Below are positions 42,552-52,987 of a DNA stretch of 64,000 bases, piece by piece (the stretch's first letter is position 1; every line of letters starts with the position of its first letter). The notes under the pieces were generated by a model. It ran no database searches and had not been told where the DNA came from. It saw only the letters and a program-made list of their open reading frames with translations. The stretch is taken from positions 1,740,001 to 1,804,000 of the forward strand of contig NZ_CP007440.1 of assembly GCF_001579845.1 (NCBI RefSeq), given 5' to 3'. The translations under genes and the position numbers were made by a program. The DNA is from Rhodoplanes sp. Z2-YC6860. GTDB taxonomy: Bacteria; Pseudomonadota; Alphaproteobacteria; Rhizobiales; Xanthobacteraceae.

Positions 42552-43253
42552 TTATTTAACCGGTTCCTGACGGTCGATCTTCGGTGCGGTCCACGAATCC
42601 TTGCCGATGCCAAACGGCTGGTTGGGCGACGGCGTGCGATAGCCGGCCGGCGGCTCGATCAGGCTCTCGCGGCGCGGCTCGCCGGTGAACGTGGCCTGCT
42701 CTTCCTTGTTGCCCCAAACCTTGGCGAAGATGCCCTTGGCGGGAGCGCCGAGCTCCTGGACCGTGCTGGGCCGTGCCGATTCTTCCTCGTTCTTGCTGCC
42801 AAGAATCGTCGGGTTGTCGCCGCGGCCCTGTGCCGGCTGCCCGGCAACCTGGCTCGGCAGTAGCGGCCGGTCGTCCACGCCTTCGGTGTAGGACTTGCGC
42901 TTCCGCTCGTCGTCCTTCTTCTTCTTCGCCCGTTTGACGTCGGGGTCGTCCGGCCAGCCGGCAGTCTTGGTCGCGGGCGAGGTCTTTTCGGGCGGCGGCA
43001 GATCCTTGCCGGTCGGCAGAACCAACGGCGAGCGCTCGCGATATGTGATGCCTCTCTCGTCGTCGTCGCGCCGCCAGCCCAGACCCTTGAGGATGTAGCG
43101 GATGGCCGCGGTGTCGGCGAGCGTCGGCTCCTCGCCGTCGGTGTCGTCCTCGGCCCGCGCGGCGTTGGCGGAGAAGCCCGCAACGATCGTCACGCCGAGA
43201 AGGGCGGCGAACGTGGCGCGGATCAGCTTGGGATTTGTGCGAAAGCTCGTCAT
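42552..43253 (-). CDS. Secreted charged protein of unknown function
   Basis: A 233-residue protein with a signal peptide (about residues 1-34, ALLGVTIVAGFSANAARA). The mature part is charged and low in predicted structure: acidic start, KRAKKKKDDERKRKS in the middle, then Pro-rich stretches. A short helix (DTAAIRYILKGLGWRRD) may be the only ordered part. No family recognised. It lies between lspA and the M16 pair, a place where rhizobia commonly keep an unnamed secreted protein. Confidence 0.7.
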   Translation of the reverse strand: MTSFRTNPKLIRATFAALLGVTIVAGFSANAARAEDDTDGEEPTLADTAAIRYILKGLGWRRDDDERGITYRERSPLVLPTGKDLPPPEKTSPATKTAGWPDDPDVKRAKKKKDDERKRKSYTEGVDDRPLLPSQVAGQPAQGRGDNPTILGSKNEEESARPSTVQELGAPAKGIFAKVWGNKEEQATFTGEPRRESLIEPPAGYRTPSPNQPFGIGKDSWTAPKIDRQEPVK

Positions 43254-43355
43254 TCCGTCACCGGATACGCTGAAGCCCTGAGCCCAGACCCTGGCTCCAT
43301 GGCGATTGGTGAATCCACGGCGGTTTGCGGCCGGTCGAATTCACTATCCCCGGGA

Positions 43356-43889
43356 TCAGGGCGCTTTTGGGGCGTGGTCTCCCCATACCGATTCATACAA
43401 GAGGATGGCCACACCGGCAACGATGGCTACATCGGCCAGGTTAAAGACGTACCAATTGAAGCGCCACGAGGCGGTTTCGAGGTGCAAGAGCACGAAATCG
43501 GCCACCGCCCCGTAAAGCAGCCGGTCTATGGCATTGCCGATGGCCCCGCCGATGATCAGGCCGAGTGCCAGCGCGGTCAGTCGGGAATGGGCCCGGGCTA
43601 ACCATATCCACAGCAGCGCCACGGCGATGACCTTCAGTGCCAGAAGCGCCCATTGGCCGAACGGGCCCTCCTGCTGGAACCAGCCATAGCTGATGCCGGT
43701 GTTCCAGGTCAGCACGAAGTCCACAAAGGGCATGACCTTGACGGCGCCCTTCGTGGCCAGATCGTAGACCCGGAGCAGCCAGAGCTTCGAGGCCTGGTCG
43801 GCCGCCCCGGTGACGAGCGCCGTAATCGCGCCGAGCGCGGTGAGCGATCCCCAAAGCAGGCGCGTCCGATGCATCGCGGCAGCCGTCAT
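43356..43889 (-). CDS. lspA: Lipoprotein signal peptidase (signal peptidase II)
   Basis: LspA removes signal peptides from prolipoproteins in the inner membrane. The 177-residue protein has about four helices and the conserved aspartate pair: Asp131 in AVADFVLL and Asp153 in [23 protein letters not shown] between them is also diagnostic. The ATG at 43889 overlaps the ileS stop (ATGA), giving the widespread ileS-lspA operon. Confidence 0.95.
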   Translation of the reverse strand: MTAAAMHRTRLLWGSLTALGAITALVTGAADQASKLWLLRVYDLATKGAVKVMPFVDFVLTWNTGISYGWFQQEGPFGQWALLALKVIAVALLWIWLARAHSRLTALALGLIIGGAIGNAIDRLLYGAVADFVLLHLETASWRFNWYVFNLADVAIVAGVAILLYESVWGDHAPKAP

Positions 43890-46800
43890 TCGGCGGCCTT
43901 GCGCCAGGCTTCCCATTCGCGCAACGCCTGCGCGTCGCGCGGTGTCACGTCGGGGAACTGCGGATCGGTGCCGACTGTGTGCGAGATCTTCCAGGAGCGC
44001 GCGCACTTGGTGCCTTCGGCGAGGTTCACCACCACGGCGACGCCCGGCACCTCGGGGAGCCGGAACGCATCCGCCGGACCCTCGTCATTGGCGAGCGTCG
44101 CGGCCGAGGTGATGCAGACCTCCGCCAGGTCAATGTCGACCACGGCTTCGTACAGTTCGGGGTTCGACACATGCACGATCGGATCGGCTTCCAGCGAAGA
44201 GCCGATGCGCTTGCCGGCGCGGGCGATTTCCAGCGCGCCGGTTACAGCGCGGCGCACCTGCCGCACCTTGCGCCACTTCTCGGCGAGCTTGTCGTTGCGC
44301 CAGCCTGGCAGCACGGCAGGAAACAGCTCGAGATGCACCGAGACGCTGTCGTTGCCATAGCGCTCCGACCAGGCTTCCTCGCAGGTGAAGCACAGCATTG
44401 GCGCGAGCCAGGTCACGGTGCAGCGGAACAGATAGTCGACCACGGTCAGCGCGGATTTGCGCGTCAGCGACGAGATCGGATCGCAGTACAGCGCATCTTT
44501 GCGGACGTCGAAATAGAACGCCGACAGGTCCGTGGTCATGAAATGGCTGAGCGCCGCGAAGATGCGCTTGTAATCGAAGTCGACGTAGGCCTTGCGCACG
44601 AGTTCATCGAGCTCGGCGAGCCGATGCAGCATCAGCCGCTCGAGGTCGGGCATCTTCTCGACGGAGACGCGGTCCTCGTCGTGGAAATGCGCCAGCGTGC
44701 CGAGCATCCAGCGGATGGTGTTGCGCAGCTTGCGGTAGGTCTCGATGGTGGTCTTGAGGATTTCCTTGCCGATGCGCAGGTCGTCCGCATAGTCGGAGGC
44801 GCAGACCCACATCCGAAGGATGTCGGCGCCGGATTCCTTCATCACGTCCTGCGGCGCCGTGACGTTGCCGAGCGACTTCGACATCTTGCGGCCCTGCTCG
44901 TCGAGCACGAAGCCGTGCGTCAGCACCACGTCGAACGGTGCGCGGCCGCGCGTGCCGCAGCTTTCCAGCAGCGACGAGTGGAACCAGCCGCGGTGCTGGT
45001 CCGAGCCTTCGAGATACATCACGCTGTCGGGCCCGCCGTCATGCTTGCGCTTGATGCCGGCCAGCGACGGGAAGTGCTTGGCGTCTTCCAGCACGAAGGC
45101 GTGCGTCGAGCCGGAATCGAACCAGACGTCGAGAATGTCGTCGACCTTCTTCCAGTCCTCGTTGGCGAGCGAACCCAAGAAGCGCTCGCGCGCGCCGGCC
45201 TTGTACCAGGCGTCGGCGCCCTCCTGCTCGAAGGCGTCGGCGATGCGCTTGTTGACCTCCGCGTTCTGCAGGATTTCGGCCGAGCCGTCGCTTTTCTCGC
45301 GAACGAACACCGCGATTGGCACGCCCCAGGCGCGCTGCCGCGAGATCACCCAGTCCGGGCGGCTCTCGATCATGCCGTTGATGCGGTTTTCGCCGGCCGC
45401 AGGCACCCAGCGCGTCGCCTTGATCTCGCGCAGCGCGATGTTCCGCAGGCTTCCATCGAGGCCCTGGACCGGCTTGTCCATGGCGATGAACCACTGCGGC
45501 GTGTTGCGGAAGATCACCGGCTTCTTCGAGCGCCAGGAATGCGGATACTGATGCTTCAGCCGGCCGCGCGCGATGATGTTGCCGGCCGCGGCCAGCGCCT
45601 TGATGACGGCCTCGTTGGCGTCGCCCTTCTCGCCCTTGTCGTTGATGACGCGCTTGCCCTCGAAGCCGGGGGCATGGCTCGTCAGCGCGCCGTTCTCGTC
45701 GACCGTGTAGGGGATTGCCGGATTGATGCCGCGCGATTCGAGCGAGCGCGCATTCGCGGTCCAGATTTCGAAATCTTCGCGGCCATGGCCCGGCGCGGTG
45801 TGCACGAAGCCCGTGCCGGCATCGTCGGTGACGTGATCGCCGGCGAGAAGCGGCACGTCGAAGTCGTAGCCCGCCTTCTGCAGCGGATGCGAGGCGATCA
45901 TCGCGCTGAGCACGGCCGCTGGCACGCTCGCGACCTTTTCGTAAGCAGCGACGCGAGCCTGCTTGAACACATCGGCGGCAAGTTTGTCGGCGAGGATGAA
46001 GGTGTCGCCGGTCTTGGCCCAATTGTCGGCCGCAGCGTCAGTGACGCGATAGACGCTGTAGTCGATCCTCGGCGAAAAGCTGATGGCGCGATTGCCCGGC
46101 AGAGTCCAAGGCGTGGTCGTCCAGATCACGACCGAAGTGCCCCAGTTCACCAGATTGACGGCAAGCTCGGTCAGGTCGCCGTCAGCCGAGTCGACCGCGA
46201 CGCGCGCGACTGGAAACTTCACCCACACCGTATCCGATGTGTAGTCCTCGTATTCCACCTCGGCTTCGGCGAGCGCGGTTTTCTCCACCACGCTCCACAT
46301 CACGGGCTTGCTGCCGCGATAGAGCGTGCCGTTCGCCGCAAACTTCATGATCTCGCGGGCGATCTGCGCCTCGGCCGCAAAGCTCATGGTGGTGTAGGGA
46401 TGGTCCCAGTCGCCCTCGACGCCGAGCCGCTTGAACTCCTCGCGCTGCACGTTGAGCCAGTGCTCGGCGTAGGCCCGGCATTCCTTGCGGAAAGCCACCA
46501 TGGCGTCGGGGTCGCTCAGGTTCGGCTTCTGCTTGTTCTTGGAGCGGTAGTTCTCTTCCTCGATCTTCCACTCGATCGGCAGGCCGTGGCAGTCCCAGCC
46601 CGGCACGTAGTTGGAGTCGTAGCCCAGCATCTGCTGGCTGCGGGTCACCACGTCCTTCAGGATCTTGTTGAGGGCGTGGCCGATATGGATGTTGCCGTTG
46701 GCGTAGGGCGGCCCGTCGTGCAGCACGAACTTGGTCCGGCCTTTGGCCTTCTCGCGCATGCGCTCGTAGAGGCCGAGCTTCTTCCATCGGGCCAGGATTT

Positions 46801-46906
46801 CCGGCTCGCGCTGGGGCAGACCCGCACGCATCGGAAATTCGGTCTGCGGCAGGAACAGCGTCTGGCTGTACTTATCGCGCTCGTTGGATTTCGATTGATC
46901 GTTCAT
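43886..46906 (-). CDS. ileS: Isoleucyl-tRNA synthetase
   Basis: IleS charges tRNA-Ile. The 1,006-residue class I synthetase has [11 protein letters not shown] (HIGH, residues 74-77), [11 protein letters not shown], the CP1 editing domain with VWIT-like [14 protein letters not shown], and [14 protein letters not shown] carrying the KMSKS signature. The anticodon-binding domain is in the last third ([12 protein letters not shown] and after). Length is somewhat above the E. coli enzyme (939). Part of the ribF-ileS-lspA order. Confidence 0.97.
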   Translation of the reverse strand: MNDQSKSNERDKYSQTLFLPQTEFPMRAGLPQREPEILARWKKLGLYERMREKAKGRTKFVLHDGPPYANGNIHIGHALNKILKDVVTRSQQMLGYDSNYVPGWDCHGLPIEWKIEEENYRSKNKQKPNLSDPDAMVAFRKECRAYAEHWLNVQREEFKRLGVEGDWDHPYTTMSFAAEAQIAREIMKFAANGTLYRGSKPVMWSVVEKTALAEAEVEYEDYTSDTVWVKFPVARVAVDSADGDLTELAVNLVNWGTSVVIWTTTPWTLPGNRAISFSPRIDYSVYRVTDAAADNWAKTGDTFILADKLAADVFKQARVAAYEKVASVPAAVLSAMIASHPLQKAGYDFDVPLLAGDHVTDDAGTGFVHTAPGHGREDFEIWTANARSLESRGINPAIPYTVDENGALTSHAPGFEGKRVINDKGEKGDANEAVIKALAAAGNIIARGRLKHQYPHSWRSKKPVIFRNTPQWFIAMDKPVQGLDGSLRNIALREIKATRWVPAAGENRINGMIESRPDWVISRQRAWGVPIAVFVREKSDGSAEILQNAEVNKRIADAFEQEGADAWYKAGARERFLGSLANEDWKKVDDILDVWFDSGSTHAFVLEDAKHFPSLAGIKRKHDGGPDSVMYLEGSDQHRGWFHSSLLESCGTRGRAPFDVVLTHGFVLDEQGRKMSKSLGNVTAPQDVMKESGADILRMWVCASDYADDLRIGKEILKTTIETYRKLRNTIRWMLGTLAHFHDEDRVSVEKMPDLERLMLHRLAELDELVRKAYVDFDYKRIFAALSHFMTTDLSAFYFDVRKDALYCDPISSLTRKSALTVVDYLFRCTVTWLAPMLCFTCEEAWSERYGNDSVSVHLELFPAVLPGWRNDKLAEKWRKVRQVRRAVTGALEIARAGKRIGSSLEADPIVHVSNPELYEAVVDIDLAEVCITSAATLANDEGPADAFRLPEVPGVAVVVNLAEGTKCARSWKISHTVGTDPQFPDVTPRDAQALREWEAWRKAAE

Positions 46907-46947
46907 GGCGCGGTGTGTGTAGCAGGGCGACAGGGCCGGAAAAAGGT

Positions 46948-47946
46948 CTACCCCAGCGGCGGGAACGCGCCTGGGGCACGGGCAAGCAGGTGCCGCGCCT
47001 GGCTGGAATCCTGGTCCATCCGGCGGATCAGGGCCTCGGCGTTGTCGAACTTCATCTCCGGCCGGATCCAGCCGATGAAGGCCACGTCCAGCACCGCGCC
47101 GTAAAGGTCGCCCGAGAAGTCGAACAGGAACACCTCCAGCAGCACCGCGCCGTTGTCGAAGGTCGGGCGCCGGCCGAAACTCGCCACACCGTCATAGAGC
47201 GTGCCGCTCAATCCGACCCGCACCGCATAGATGCCGTGCTTGAGGCCGCAATCGGTGCCGAGCCGCAGGTTCGCGGTCGGATAACCGAGCGTGCGGCCAC
47301 GCTTGTCACCATGCACCACCTGCGCGGTGACGAACCAGGGATGGCCCAGAAGCTCGTTGGCCTCCGCGATATGCCCGGCCTCGAGCGCGTCGCGCACCGC
47401 GCCCGATGATACCCTCCGGCCGTCGATCATGAACGGCTCGACCACGTCGACCGAGAAGCCGTGATGGGCGCCTTGCGCCACGAGGAAGTCCGGCGAGCCG
47501 CGGCGATCCTTGCCGAAATAGAAATTGAAACCGATCACTGCGCCGGTGACCGCCAGGCGGTCCACCAGAATGCGTTCGACGAAGTCCTCGGCGCTGAGTT
47601 GAGCCAGCGCCGCATCGAAGTTGAGGATCACGGCGCCGTCGAGCCCGGTCGAAGCCAGCAGCCGGAGCTTGGCGGCCTCCGAGGTGAGCTGGAACGACGG
47701 CGCGTCAGGGTGAAAGAAGGTCCGGGGGTGCGGCTCGAAGGTCATCACCGCCGCAGGCTTCTGGGCGGCCGCGGCGCGCTCCATGGCGGTGCCGATCACG
47801 GCGCGGTGGCCGCGATGCACGCCGTCGAAGTTGCCGATGGCGATCACCGGGTGCGGCAGCCGCTCGAGCCCTGCGTCGTTATCGCGGACAACGACGAAGT
47901 CGTGCCCGGAGCTTTGGGTGCTTGATGGGGTGGTTGCTTGGTTCAT
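46948..47946 (-). CDS. ribF: Bifunctional riboflavin kinase / FAD synthetase
   Basis: RibF phosphorylates riboflavin to FMN and adenylates it to FAD. The 332-residue protein has the N-terminal nucleotidyltransferase domain with [14 protein letters not shown] (residues 38-49) and [10 protein letters not shown], then the riboflavin kinase domain with [15 protein letters not shown] and the [22 protein letters not shown] segment with catalytic Asn/Glu. Start ATG at 47946; 41 bases upstream of ileS on the same strand. Confidence 0.95.
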   Translation of the reverse strand: MNQATTPSSTQSSGHDFVVVRDNDAGLERLPHPVIAIGNFDGVHRGHRAVIGTAMERAAAAQKPAAVMTFEPHPRTFFHPDAPSFQLTSEAAKLRLLASTGLDGAVILNFDAALAQLSAEDFVERILVDRLAVTGAVIGFNFYFGKDRRGSPDFLVAQGAHHGFSVDVVEPFMIDGRRVSSGAVRDALEAGHIAEANELLGHPWFVTAQVVHGDKRGRTLGYPTANLRLGTDCGLKHGIYAVRVGLSGTLYDGVASFGRRPTFDNGAVLLEVFLFDFSGDLYGAVLDVAFIGWIRPEMKFDNAEALIRRMDQDSSQARHLLARAPGAFPPLG

Positions 47947-48164
47947 CTATCCAGAATCAGGGCTTTTTGTGCCAACGATACGTTAACCGGTCGATCCGCG
48001 AAAAATATAGGCGCTGCCCACTGTTAGCGCAGGTTAACCCAATTTTCAGCCGTGCAATGTATCGACGACCCAGGCGAGGATGGGAGGCCCAACGCCGGGT
48101 CCTGACATCGTTCGACCTGGCCGCAGCGACTTCGCGGCCGGACGGTTGCGGGCTGAGGGACATT
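47947..48164. other. Divergent intergenic region upstream of ribF and cheY
   Basis: 218 bases between divergent genes. A cluster of GTTAAC/GTTAG-like strings lies at about 47983-48040, but spacing does not fit a known regulator site (see rejected items). No coding region or hairpin seen. Confidence 0.4.
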
Positions 48165-48548
48165 ATGGCCTTCGATACTTCGATGCCGATCCTGGTGGTG
48201 GACGACTACAACACCATGGTCCGCATTATCCGCAATCTGCTGCGACAACTTGGCTTCACCGATGTGGATGACGCCGCCGACGGCTCGGCCGCGCTCACGA
48301 AGATGCACGACCGTAAATATGGGCTCGTGATCTCCGATTGGAATATGGAGCCGATGACCGGCTACGAGCTGCTCAAGCAGGTGCGGGCCAATCCGGACAT
48401 CTCGACGACGCCGTTCATCATGATCACGGCCGAGTCGAAGACCGAGAATGTGATCGCCGCCAAGCAGGCCGGCGCCGATAATTACATCATCAAGCCGTTC
48501 AACGCCGAAACGCTGAAGCACAAGATCGAAGCGGTCTTCACGGCTTAG
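48165..48548 (+). CDS. cheY: Chemotaxis-type single-domain response regulator CheY
   Basis: A 127-residue stand-alone receiver domain very close to E. coli CheY: acidic pocket Asp13-Asp14 (LVVDDYNTM), phosphorylation site Asp58 (ISDWNMEPM), Thr88 and Lys110 (MITAES, KPFNAE), with NLLRQLGFTDVDDAADG like CheY. In motile bacteria it passes signals from CheA to the flagellar motor. No other chemotaxis or motility gene is within the window, so it may serve a different kinase. GAGGGAC precedes the ATG at 48165; the frame is open upstream but meaningless there. Confidence 0.93.
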   Translation: MAFDTSMPILVVDDYNTMVRIIRNLLRQLGFTDVDDAADGSAALTKMHDRKYGLVISDWNMEPMTGYELLKQVRANPDISTTPFIMITAESKTENVIAAKQAGADNYIIKPFNAETLKHKIEAVFTA

Positions 48549-48754
48549 TTTCGGCTTCGGCCAAATCTCCCCATTGCCGCCAGTTGGCTCCTCCGAAAGG
48601 AGGACTGCAACCTATCTTTCTCAAAGTAAGAATTACCCGCCTGCGGCGAGAGGATGCCGAGTGTGATGCGGATGACTGACATGCGGTTGAATCCGATCCA
48701 CCAATAGGCTTTCCCGCCCGGCGACTCCGGGAGCGGCAGCAAAGGGATCGACGC
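48549..48754. other. Intergenic region
   Basis: 206 bases with no open gene on either strand that I trust and no hairpin or repeat noticed; presumably the promoter of the di-heme cytochrome gene. Confidence 0.4.
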
Positions 48755-50488
48755 ATGAGAAGGCCGGCTTGGGCGTTCACATTCGCGCTGGCTGCGGCGG
48801 CAGTCTGGAGTGGCCGTGCGTTGTCCCAGCCTGCGCCGAGTTCGTCGTCCGCTCCGCCGCTCACATACGCCGATCAGGGTTGGACGCCGGCGGACCGCCA
48901 GGCGTTTTACACAACCAGCCAGGGCTCTCGCCTCATCCCCTATGAGTGGTTCAAGACGCTGCGGCGTGCGAACTCGGACGAACCGTTCGGCGCCGATGGA
49001 CTGAGGCGGTACGGATATCTCGCCAACGAGTATGCGACCAACAATCTGCCGGTCGGATTCGTCGTCGATACCCGGGTGCAACCCAATCAACTGGGCATGT
49101 CATGCGCTGCATGTCACACGGGACAGCTGGAATACAAAAAGGAGAACGTGACCTACGCTCTGAGGCTGGACGGTGCGCCGGCTCACGCCGACTTTCAGCT
49201 GTTTCTCTCGGACCTGAGGGACGCCTCACGCGAAACGTCGGCAAATCCGCAGCGGTTCGAAGCGTTCGCGAAGGCCGTGCTGGGGCCGGGATATTCACCG
49301 GCCAAAGCTGCCGACCTGAAAGTGTCGTTTGACGCCTGGGTGAAGCAGTTCGGCGACTTCATGGACAAGAGCCTGCCGACGTCCCCATGGGGGCCGGGCC
49401 GCCTCGATGCATTCAACATGATCTTCAATCGCGTCGCGGCCCGCGATCTCGATCAACCGCAGAATTTCGCCGTGGCCGATGCACCTGTCAGCTACCCGTT
49501 TCTGTGGAACGCTTCGAAGCAGGACCGCACGCAGTGGAACGGCGCGGTGGACAACGGCCTTTTCATCCACGCCCTGGGCCGCAACACCGGGGAGGTTCTC
49601 GGTGTCTTTGCCGAATTTTCGCCCAAGCGAATAGCGCCACCGGTCGGTGTGCCGTTGATTTTATACGGCGATCATTCGGCTGATTTCGACGGCCTGCAGA
49701 AGCTTGAAGAGAAGATCGCGGCTCTCAAGCCGCCGCCGTGGCCGTTTGAGTTGAAGGCCGATCTCGCGGCCGCGGGCGAGAAGCTGTTCGAGAAGCACTG
49801 CAGCTCTTGTCACGCGGAGACGGAGTCGAGCGTCGTGCCGAACGCCTGGGCGACGCCGGTCCAGGTTGTCGGAACCGATCCGAGAATGGCGAAGAACGCC
49901 ACAAACCGGACGGCGGATACCGGACTGCTCAGCGGTTCGCTGTTGCCGCGGCCTCCCGGCGCCCGTTTGGGGAGCCGGGGCAAGACCACCGATATCCTTG
50001 CGAATTCCGTCGTCGGCATCCTTCTGGATGGAACGCTGAAAGGCGAACCCGCCTTGCAGCGAGCCATCGCGCTGGACTTTCAGAACCTTCAACTCGGCGA
50101 TCCCGATCTTTTGAAGGTCGGTGGCTTCGTGAAGGAAAATCTCAGCGGGCTGTTCCGGAAACCGTCGGCGGCAGGCGAGGGCGCATACGAAGCACGCGTG
50201 CTGCACGGCATCTGGGCGACCGCGCCCTATCTTCACAATGGCTCGGTTCCCAACCTGTGGGAGTTGCTGACGCCGCCAAAGGACCGCAAGACGACATTCA
50301 AGGTCGGAAGCCTGACGTTCGATCAGAAGAACGTGGGCTTCGCGGTCGATGTGTCGCCGTTCGACAAGGGCGATTTCACCGTCGATCCTGAGAACACAAA
50401 CGGGAACGGCAACGCCGGGCACGCCTATGGCACCGACTTGAGCGAAGCGGACCGCTGGGCGCTGATCGAATATCTGAAGAAATTGTGA
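48755..50488 (+). CDS. RoxA-like di-heme c-type cytochrome / peroxidase
   Basis: A 577-residue exported protein (signal peptide about residues 1-25, cleavage near ALSQ) with two heme c sites, CAACH at 117-121 and CSSCH at 349-353. Between and after them are SPWGPGRLDAFN, WNASKQDRTQWNGAV, HGIWATAPYLHNGSVPNLWELLTP, typical of the di-heme peroxidase/RoxA group. RoxA cleaves polyisoprene oxidatively; related proteins have unknown substrates. So it is a periplasmic redox protein, and the rubber oxygenase role is not shown. Strong AAAGGGA ribosome site before the ATG. No neighbouring maturation genes. Confidence 0.85.
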   Translation: MRRPAWAFTFALAAAAVWSGRALSQPAPSSSSAPPLTYADQGWTPADRQAFYTTSQGSRLIPYEWFKTLRRANSDEPFGADGLRRYGYLANEYATNNLPVGFVVDTRVQPNQLGMSCAACHTGQLEYKKENVTYALRLDGAPAHADFQLFLSDLRDASRETSANPQRFEAFAKAVLGPGYSPAKAADLKVSFDAWVKQFGDFMDKSLPTSPWGPGRLDAFNMIFNRVAARDLDQPQNFAVADAPVSYPFLWNASKQDRTQWNGAVDNGLFIHALGRNTGEVLGVFAEFSPKRIAPPVGVPLILYGDHSADFDGLQKLEEKIAALKPPPWPFELKADLAAAGEKLFEKHCSSCHAETESSVVPNAWATPVQVVGTDPRMAKNATNRTADTGLLSGSLLPRPPGARLGSRGKTTDILANSVVGILLDGTLKGEPALQRAIALDFQNLQLGDPDLLKVGGFVKENLSGLFRKPSAAGEGAYEARVLHGIWATAPYLHNGSVPNLWELLTPPKDRKTTFKVGSLTFDQKNVGFAVDVSPFDKGDFTVDPENTNGNGNAGHAYGTDLSEADRWALIEYLKKL

Positions 50489-50508
50489 CGGGCTGCGCGT
50501 GAGCGGAG

Positions 50509-51390
50509 CTACCACGCCAGCCGCGATGTAACCGCCTTCGGCGCGATTCCCGCCTTAGCGAATATCTTGCGCAACGCTTCCGGATCGGGCGCGTGGCGGT
50601 CGCCAAGCTCCTCTGCGTGGATGCCGGCCGTGACGAACAGACAGTCGAGCCCGTAGTCGATTGCGCCCGTGAGATCGGTGCGGATCGAGTCCCCGATCGC
50701 CAGCACGCGCGTTTTGGCGACTGGCTTGCCGCGCGCCTTGGCGACGCGCTCCAGTGCCAGATCGTAGATCGGCCGGTGCGGCTTGCCGGCGTACAGCACC
50801 TCGCCGCCGAGCGAAGCATAGAGATCGGCGAGCGCGCCGGCGCAATAGATCAGCTTGTCGCCGCGCTCGACCACGAGATCGGGATTGCCGCACAGCATGA
50901 ATAGGTTGCGCTTGCGGATCTCGGTGAGGAGCGCCCGATAAGTCTCCGGCGTCTCGACGTCGTCGTGATTGAGCCCGGTGCAGACCACGTAATCGGCCTT
51001 TTCCATCGGCACGAAATCGAGCCCCAAGCTGTCGAAGATCGGCAGGTCGCGCTCCGGACCGATGTGGAATACGTTCTTGTGCGGCCGCGCCTGCATCGCG
51101 CTCCGCGTGACATCGCCGGAGCTGACGATGCCGTCATAGGCGCTGTGCGGCACGCCCACCTTGTCGATAAAATTGACCACGGTGGCGCCGGGCCGCGGTG
51201 CGTTGGTGATCAGGATGACGGTGCCGCCATTGGCGCGGAAGCGCGTCAGCGCCTCGCAGGCCGACGGTGTCGCCACCACGCCGTTGTGCACGACGCCCCA
51301 GACGTCGCTCAGCACGGCGTCGTAGCGGTCAGCGAGGCCAACAAAACTCGTGATGAACGAGGGGGCTTGGATGGTGGAGGTCTGGGTCAC
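50509..51390 (-). CDS. HAD-superfamily class IIA phosphatase, NagD-like
   Basis: A 293-residue HAD phosphatase of the class IIA (NagD/PGP) group: DVWGVVHNGVVATPSACEAL (here D-x-W replaces the first DxD, as in the TIGR01459-type subgroup), VILITNAPRPGATV with the motif II Thr, AGKPHRPIYDLALERV with the Lys, and LAIGDSIRTDLTGAID with the GDxxxTD motif. It probably dephosphorylates a small cytoplasmic metabolite, not defined. The start is GTG at 51390. It is convergent with the cytochrome gene, 20 bases apart. Confidence 0.88.
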   Translation of the reverse strand: MTQTSTIQAPSFITSFVGLADRYDAVLSDVWGVVHNGVVATPSACEALTRFRANGGTVILITNAPRPGATVVNFIDKVGVPHSAYDGIVSSGDVTRSAMQARPHKNVFHIGPERDLPIFDSLGLDFVPMEKADYVVCTGLNHDDVETPETYRALLTEIRKRNLFMLCGNPDLVVERGDKLIYCAGALADLYASLGGEVLYAGKPHRPIYDLALERVAKARGKPVAKTRVLAIGDSIRTDLTGAIDYGLDCLFVTAGIHAEELGDRHAPDPEALRKIFAKAGIAPKAVTSRLAW

Positions 51391-51450
51391 GGCCGATTGG
51401 TTACGGCACTTATGTCAAAGCGTAAAGAGACTTAGCTCAAAGAGACCGGC

Positions 51451-52812
51451 TCAAAGCGTAAAGCCTGTCCCACCCACCGCGCGACGCGGCCGGTCGGCGG
51501 CATCGTCCAGCACGATATCGGTCTCGCCGGCGCCGCGCAGCGCCTCGTTTCGCACCGGGCGGGGCTGCGAGAACAGATAGCCCTGGCCGAAGCGGACGTC
51601 GTATTCGAGCAGGTCGACCACCTGGGCCTCGGCCTCGATCTTTTCGGCGATCAGGCTGATGCCGAAGCGGCCGAGGAGGTCCGAAAGGTCGGCGGCGTGG
51701 ATGTCGGAGCCGCTGGAGCCGCCATCGCCGAGCAGGAACTGTGACGGCACCTTCACGTAGCGGATGCCGCGCTCGCCGAGATCGCGGGGCTCCATGCGCA
51801 GATCGGTCACCGCGTCCATGCTGAAGCGGAAGCCGAGATCGCGCAGCGAGGCGAGGCTCTCGGTCTCGAGCGGGCCCATCGAGCGCAGGACGCTCTGCCG
51901 AAACTCGAGGATGAGGGACGGCGCGATCGCGCGGTTGGCGTCCATGAACTGCAGGAGTTCCGGAAACACCATCGGGTCGTTCAGCGTGGTCGGCGAGATG
52001 TTGCAGAACAGGCCGACCTCGCGATTCTTGATCTGCAGCCGGCGGATCACCTGCACGGCGCGGAACAGCATCTGCTGATCGAGCTTCGCGATCAGACCGG
52101 AGGCCTCGGCCGCGGTCATGAAATCGGACGGCATCACGATGGTGCCGTTCTCGGTGCGCAGCCGGGCGAAGCTTTCGTAGAAGCGGACCTTGCGCTGCGG
52201 CAGCGTCACGGTCGGCTGCAGGTAGAGGTCGACCCGGTTGCCGTCGAGCGCATTGCGCATCGTCTCGATCATGTTGGCGCGGGCGGCCGCCGCGATGTTC
52301 GGGGCGTCAAACGACGGAACCTCGGGGGCGGCTTCGTCGGCGGGCTGCGGTTGAATGGCCTCCAGTGCCGCTTCGGCAGCGGCCTGTTGCTGACCGCTGA
52401 CAAACTTCAGTTCGTGCACCGCGACGGTCTCGGCGAGCTGCTTGACCAGCGTGCTGAGCTCGCCGAGCTCGCTGGTGACGGATTCGGCTGCCAAGCGCGC
52501 CTGGTTGCGGGCCACGCCGGCAATCTGGTCGCCCTGACCTTCCAGCGCCGCGGTGCGGCGGCCGACTTCGGCAACCTGGCGGGCGAGGTCGGCACAGCCG
52601 CGGGACAGGTCGGCGATCTGGGCGGCAAGATTGGCGCGGTCGCGGAGGCGGTTGTTGGTGGCGTTATAGATGGCGAGGCCGGTCAGGATCGAGATCGCGA
52701 CGATCATCGATTCCTGGGCACGCAAGCCGACCAAAAGATACAGCACCGCGCCCGCGGAAGCGGCAATCAGCACCATGCAGAAAACGACGAAGATAGCCCC
52801 AAGCCGCAACAT
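51451..52812 (-). CDS. Membrane protein with degenerate EAL domain
   Basis: A 453-residue protein: two N-terminal transmembrane helices (about residues 4-27 and 34-48), a coiled-coil-like segment rich in Ala/Glu/Gln (55-150), and a C-terminal EAL-type domain. The domain keeps FYESFARLR (in place of EALLRW), CNISPTTL, LILEFRQ, FGQGYLF and IAEKIEA, but the essential DDFGTG loop is SMDAVTDLR, so the second Asp and the loop are lost. c-di-GMP hydrolysis is therefore unlikely; it may bind the nucleotide or act only as a protein partner. GGGGAACC lies before the ATG at 52812. Confidence 0.85.
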   Translation of the reverse strand: MLRLGAIFVVFCMVLIAASAGAVLYLLVGLRAQESMIVAISILTGLAIYNATNNRLRDRANLAAQIADLSRGCADLARQVAEVGRRTAALEGQGDQIAGVARNQARLAAESVTSELGELSTLVKQLAETVAVHELKFVSGQQQAAAEAALEAIQPQPADEAAPEVPSFDAPNIAAAARANMIETMRNALDGNRVDLYLQPTVTLPQRKVRFYESFARLRTENGTIVMPSDFMTAAEASGLIAKLDQQMLFRAVQVIRRLQIKNREVGLFCNISPTTLNDPMVFPELLQFMDANRAIAPSLILEFRQSVLRSMGPLETESLASLRDLGFRFSMDAVTDLRMEPRDLGERGIRYVKVPSQFLLGDGGSSGSDIHAADLSDLLGRFGISLIAEKIEAEAQVVDLLEYDVRFGQGYLFSQPRPVRNEALRGAGETDIVLDDAADRPRRAVGGTGFTL

Positions 52813-52987
52813 CAAAGGTTCCCCAAACTCAGGGAATGATTCGCCCCACCGCGGAGCACTGTCCATGAGGCTAGGTCATGACGCAAGGAATTTACCGCTT
52901 GATATTGCGGCTTAATCCCAAGGTCGCGCGTCATCGCGATTGATCCTATAAGCGCCTGTGGATTGTCCCGGAACGACCGGCCGCCGA
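52813..52987. other. Divergent intergenic region
   Basis: 175 bases between the EAL gene and the divergent glycosyltransferase gene. No repeat, hairpin or operator recognised. Confidence 0.4.

Noticed and set aside
43979-47104. Open frame of 1,041 codons on the strand opposite ileS
   Set aside because: High GC content leaves long antisense frames open. ileS has all synthetase motifs and the antisense sequence shows only Arg/Ala/His-rich composition with no recognisable domain.
47983-48045. CtrA-like site before cheY
   Set aside because: GTTAAC and GTTAG strings occur, but the spacing is 6 rather than the 7 bases of the TTAA-N7-TTAA consensus, so I do not claim it.
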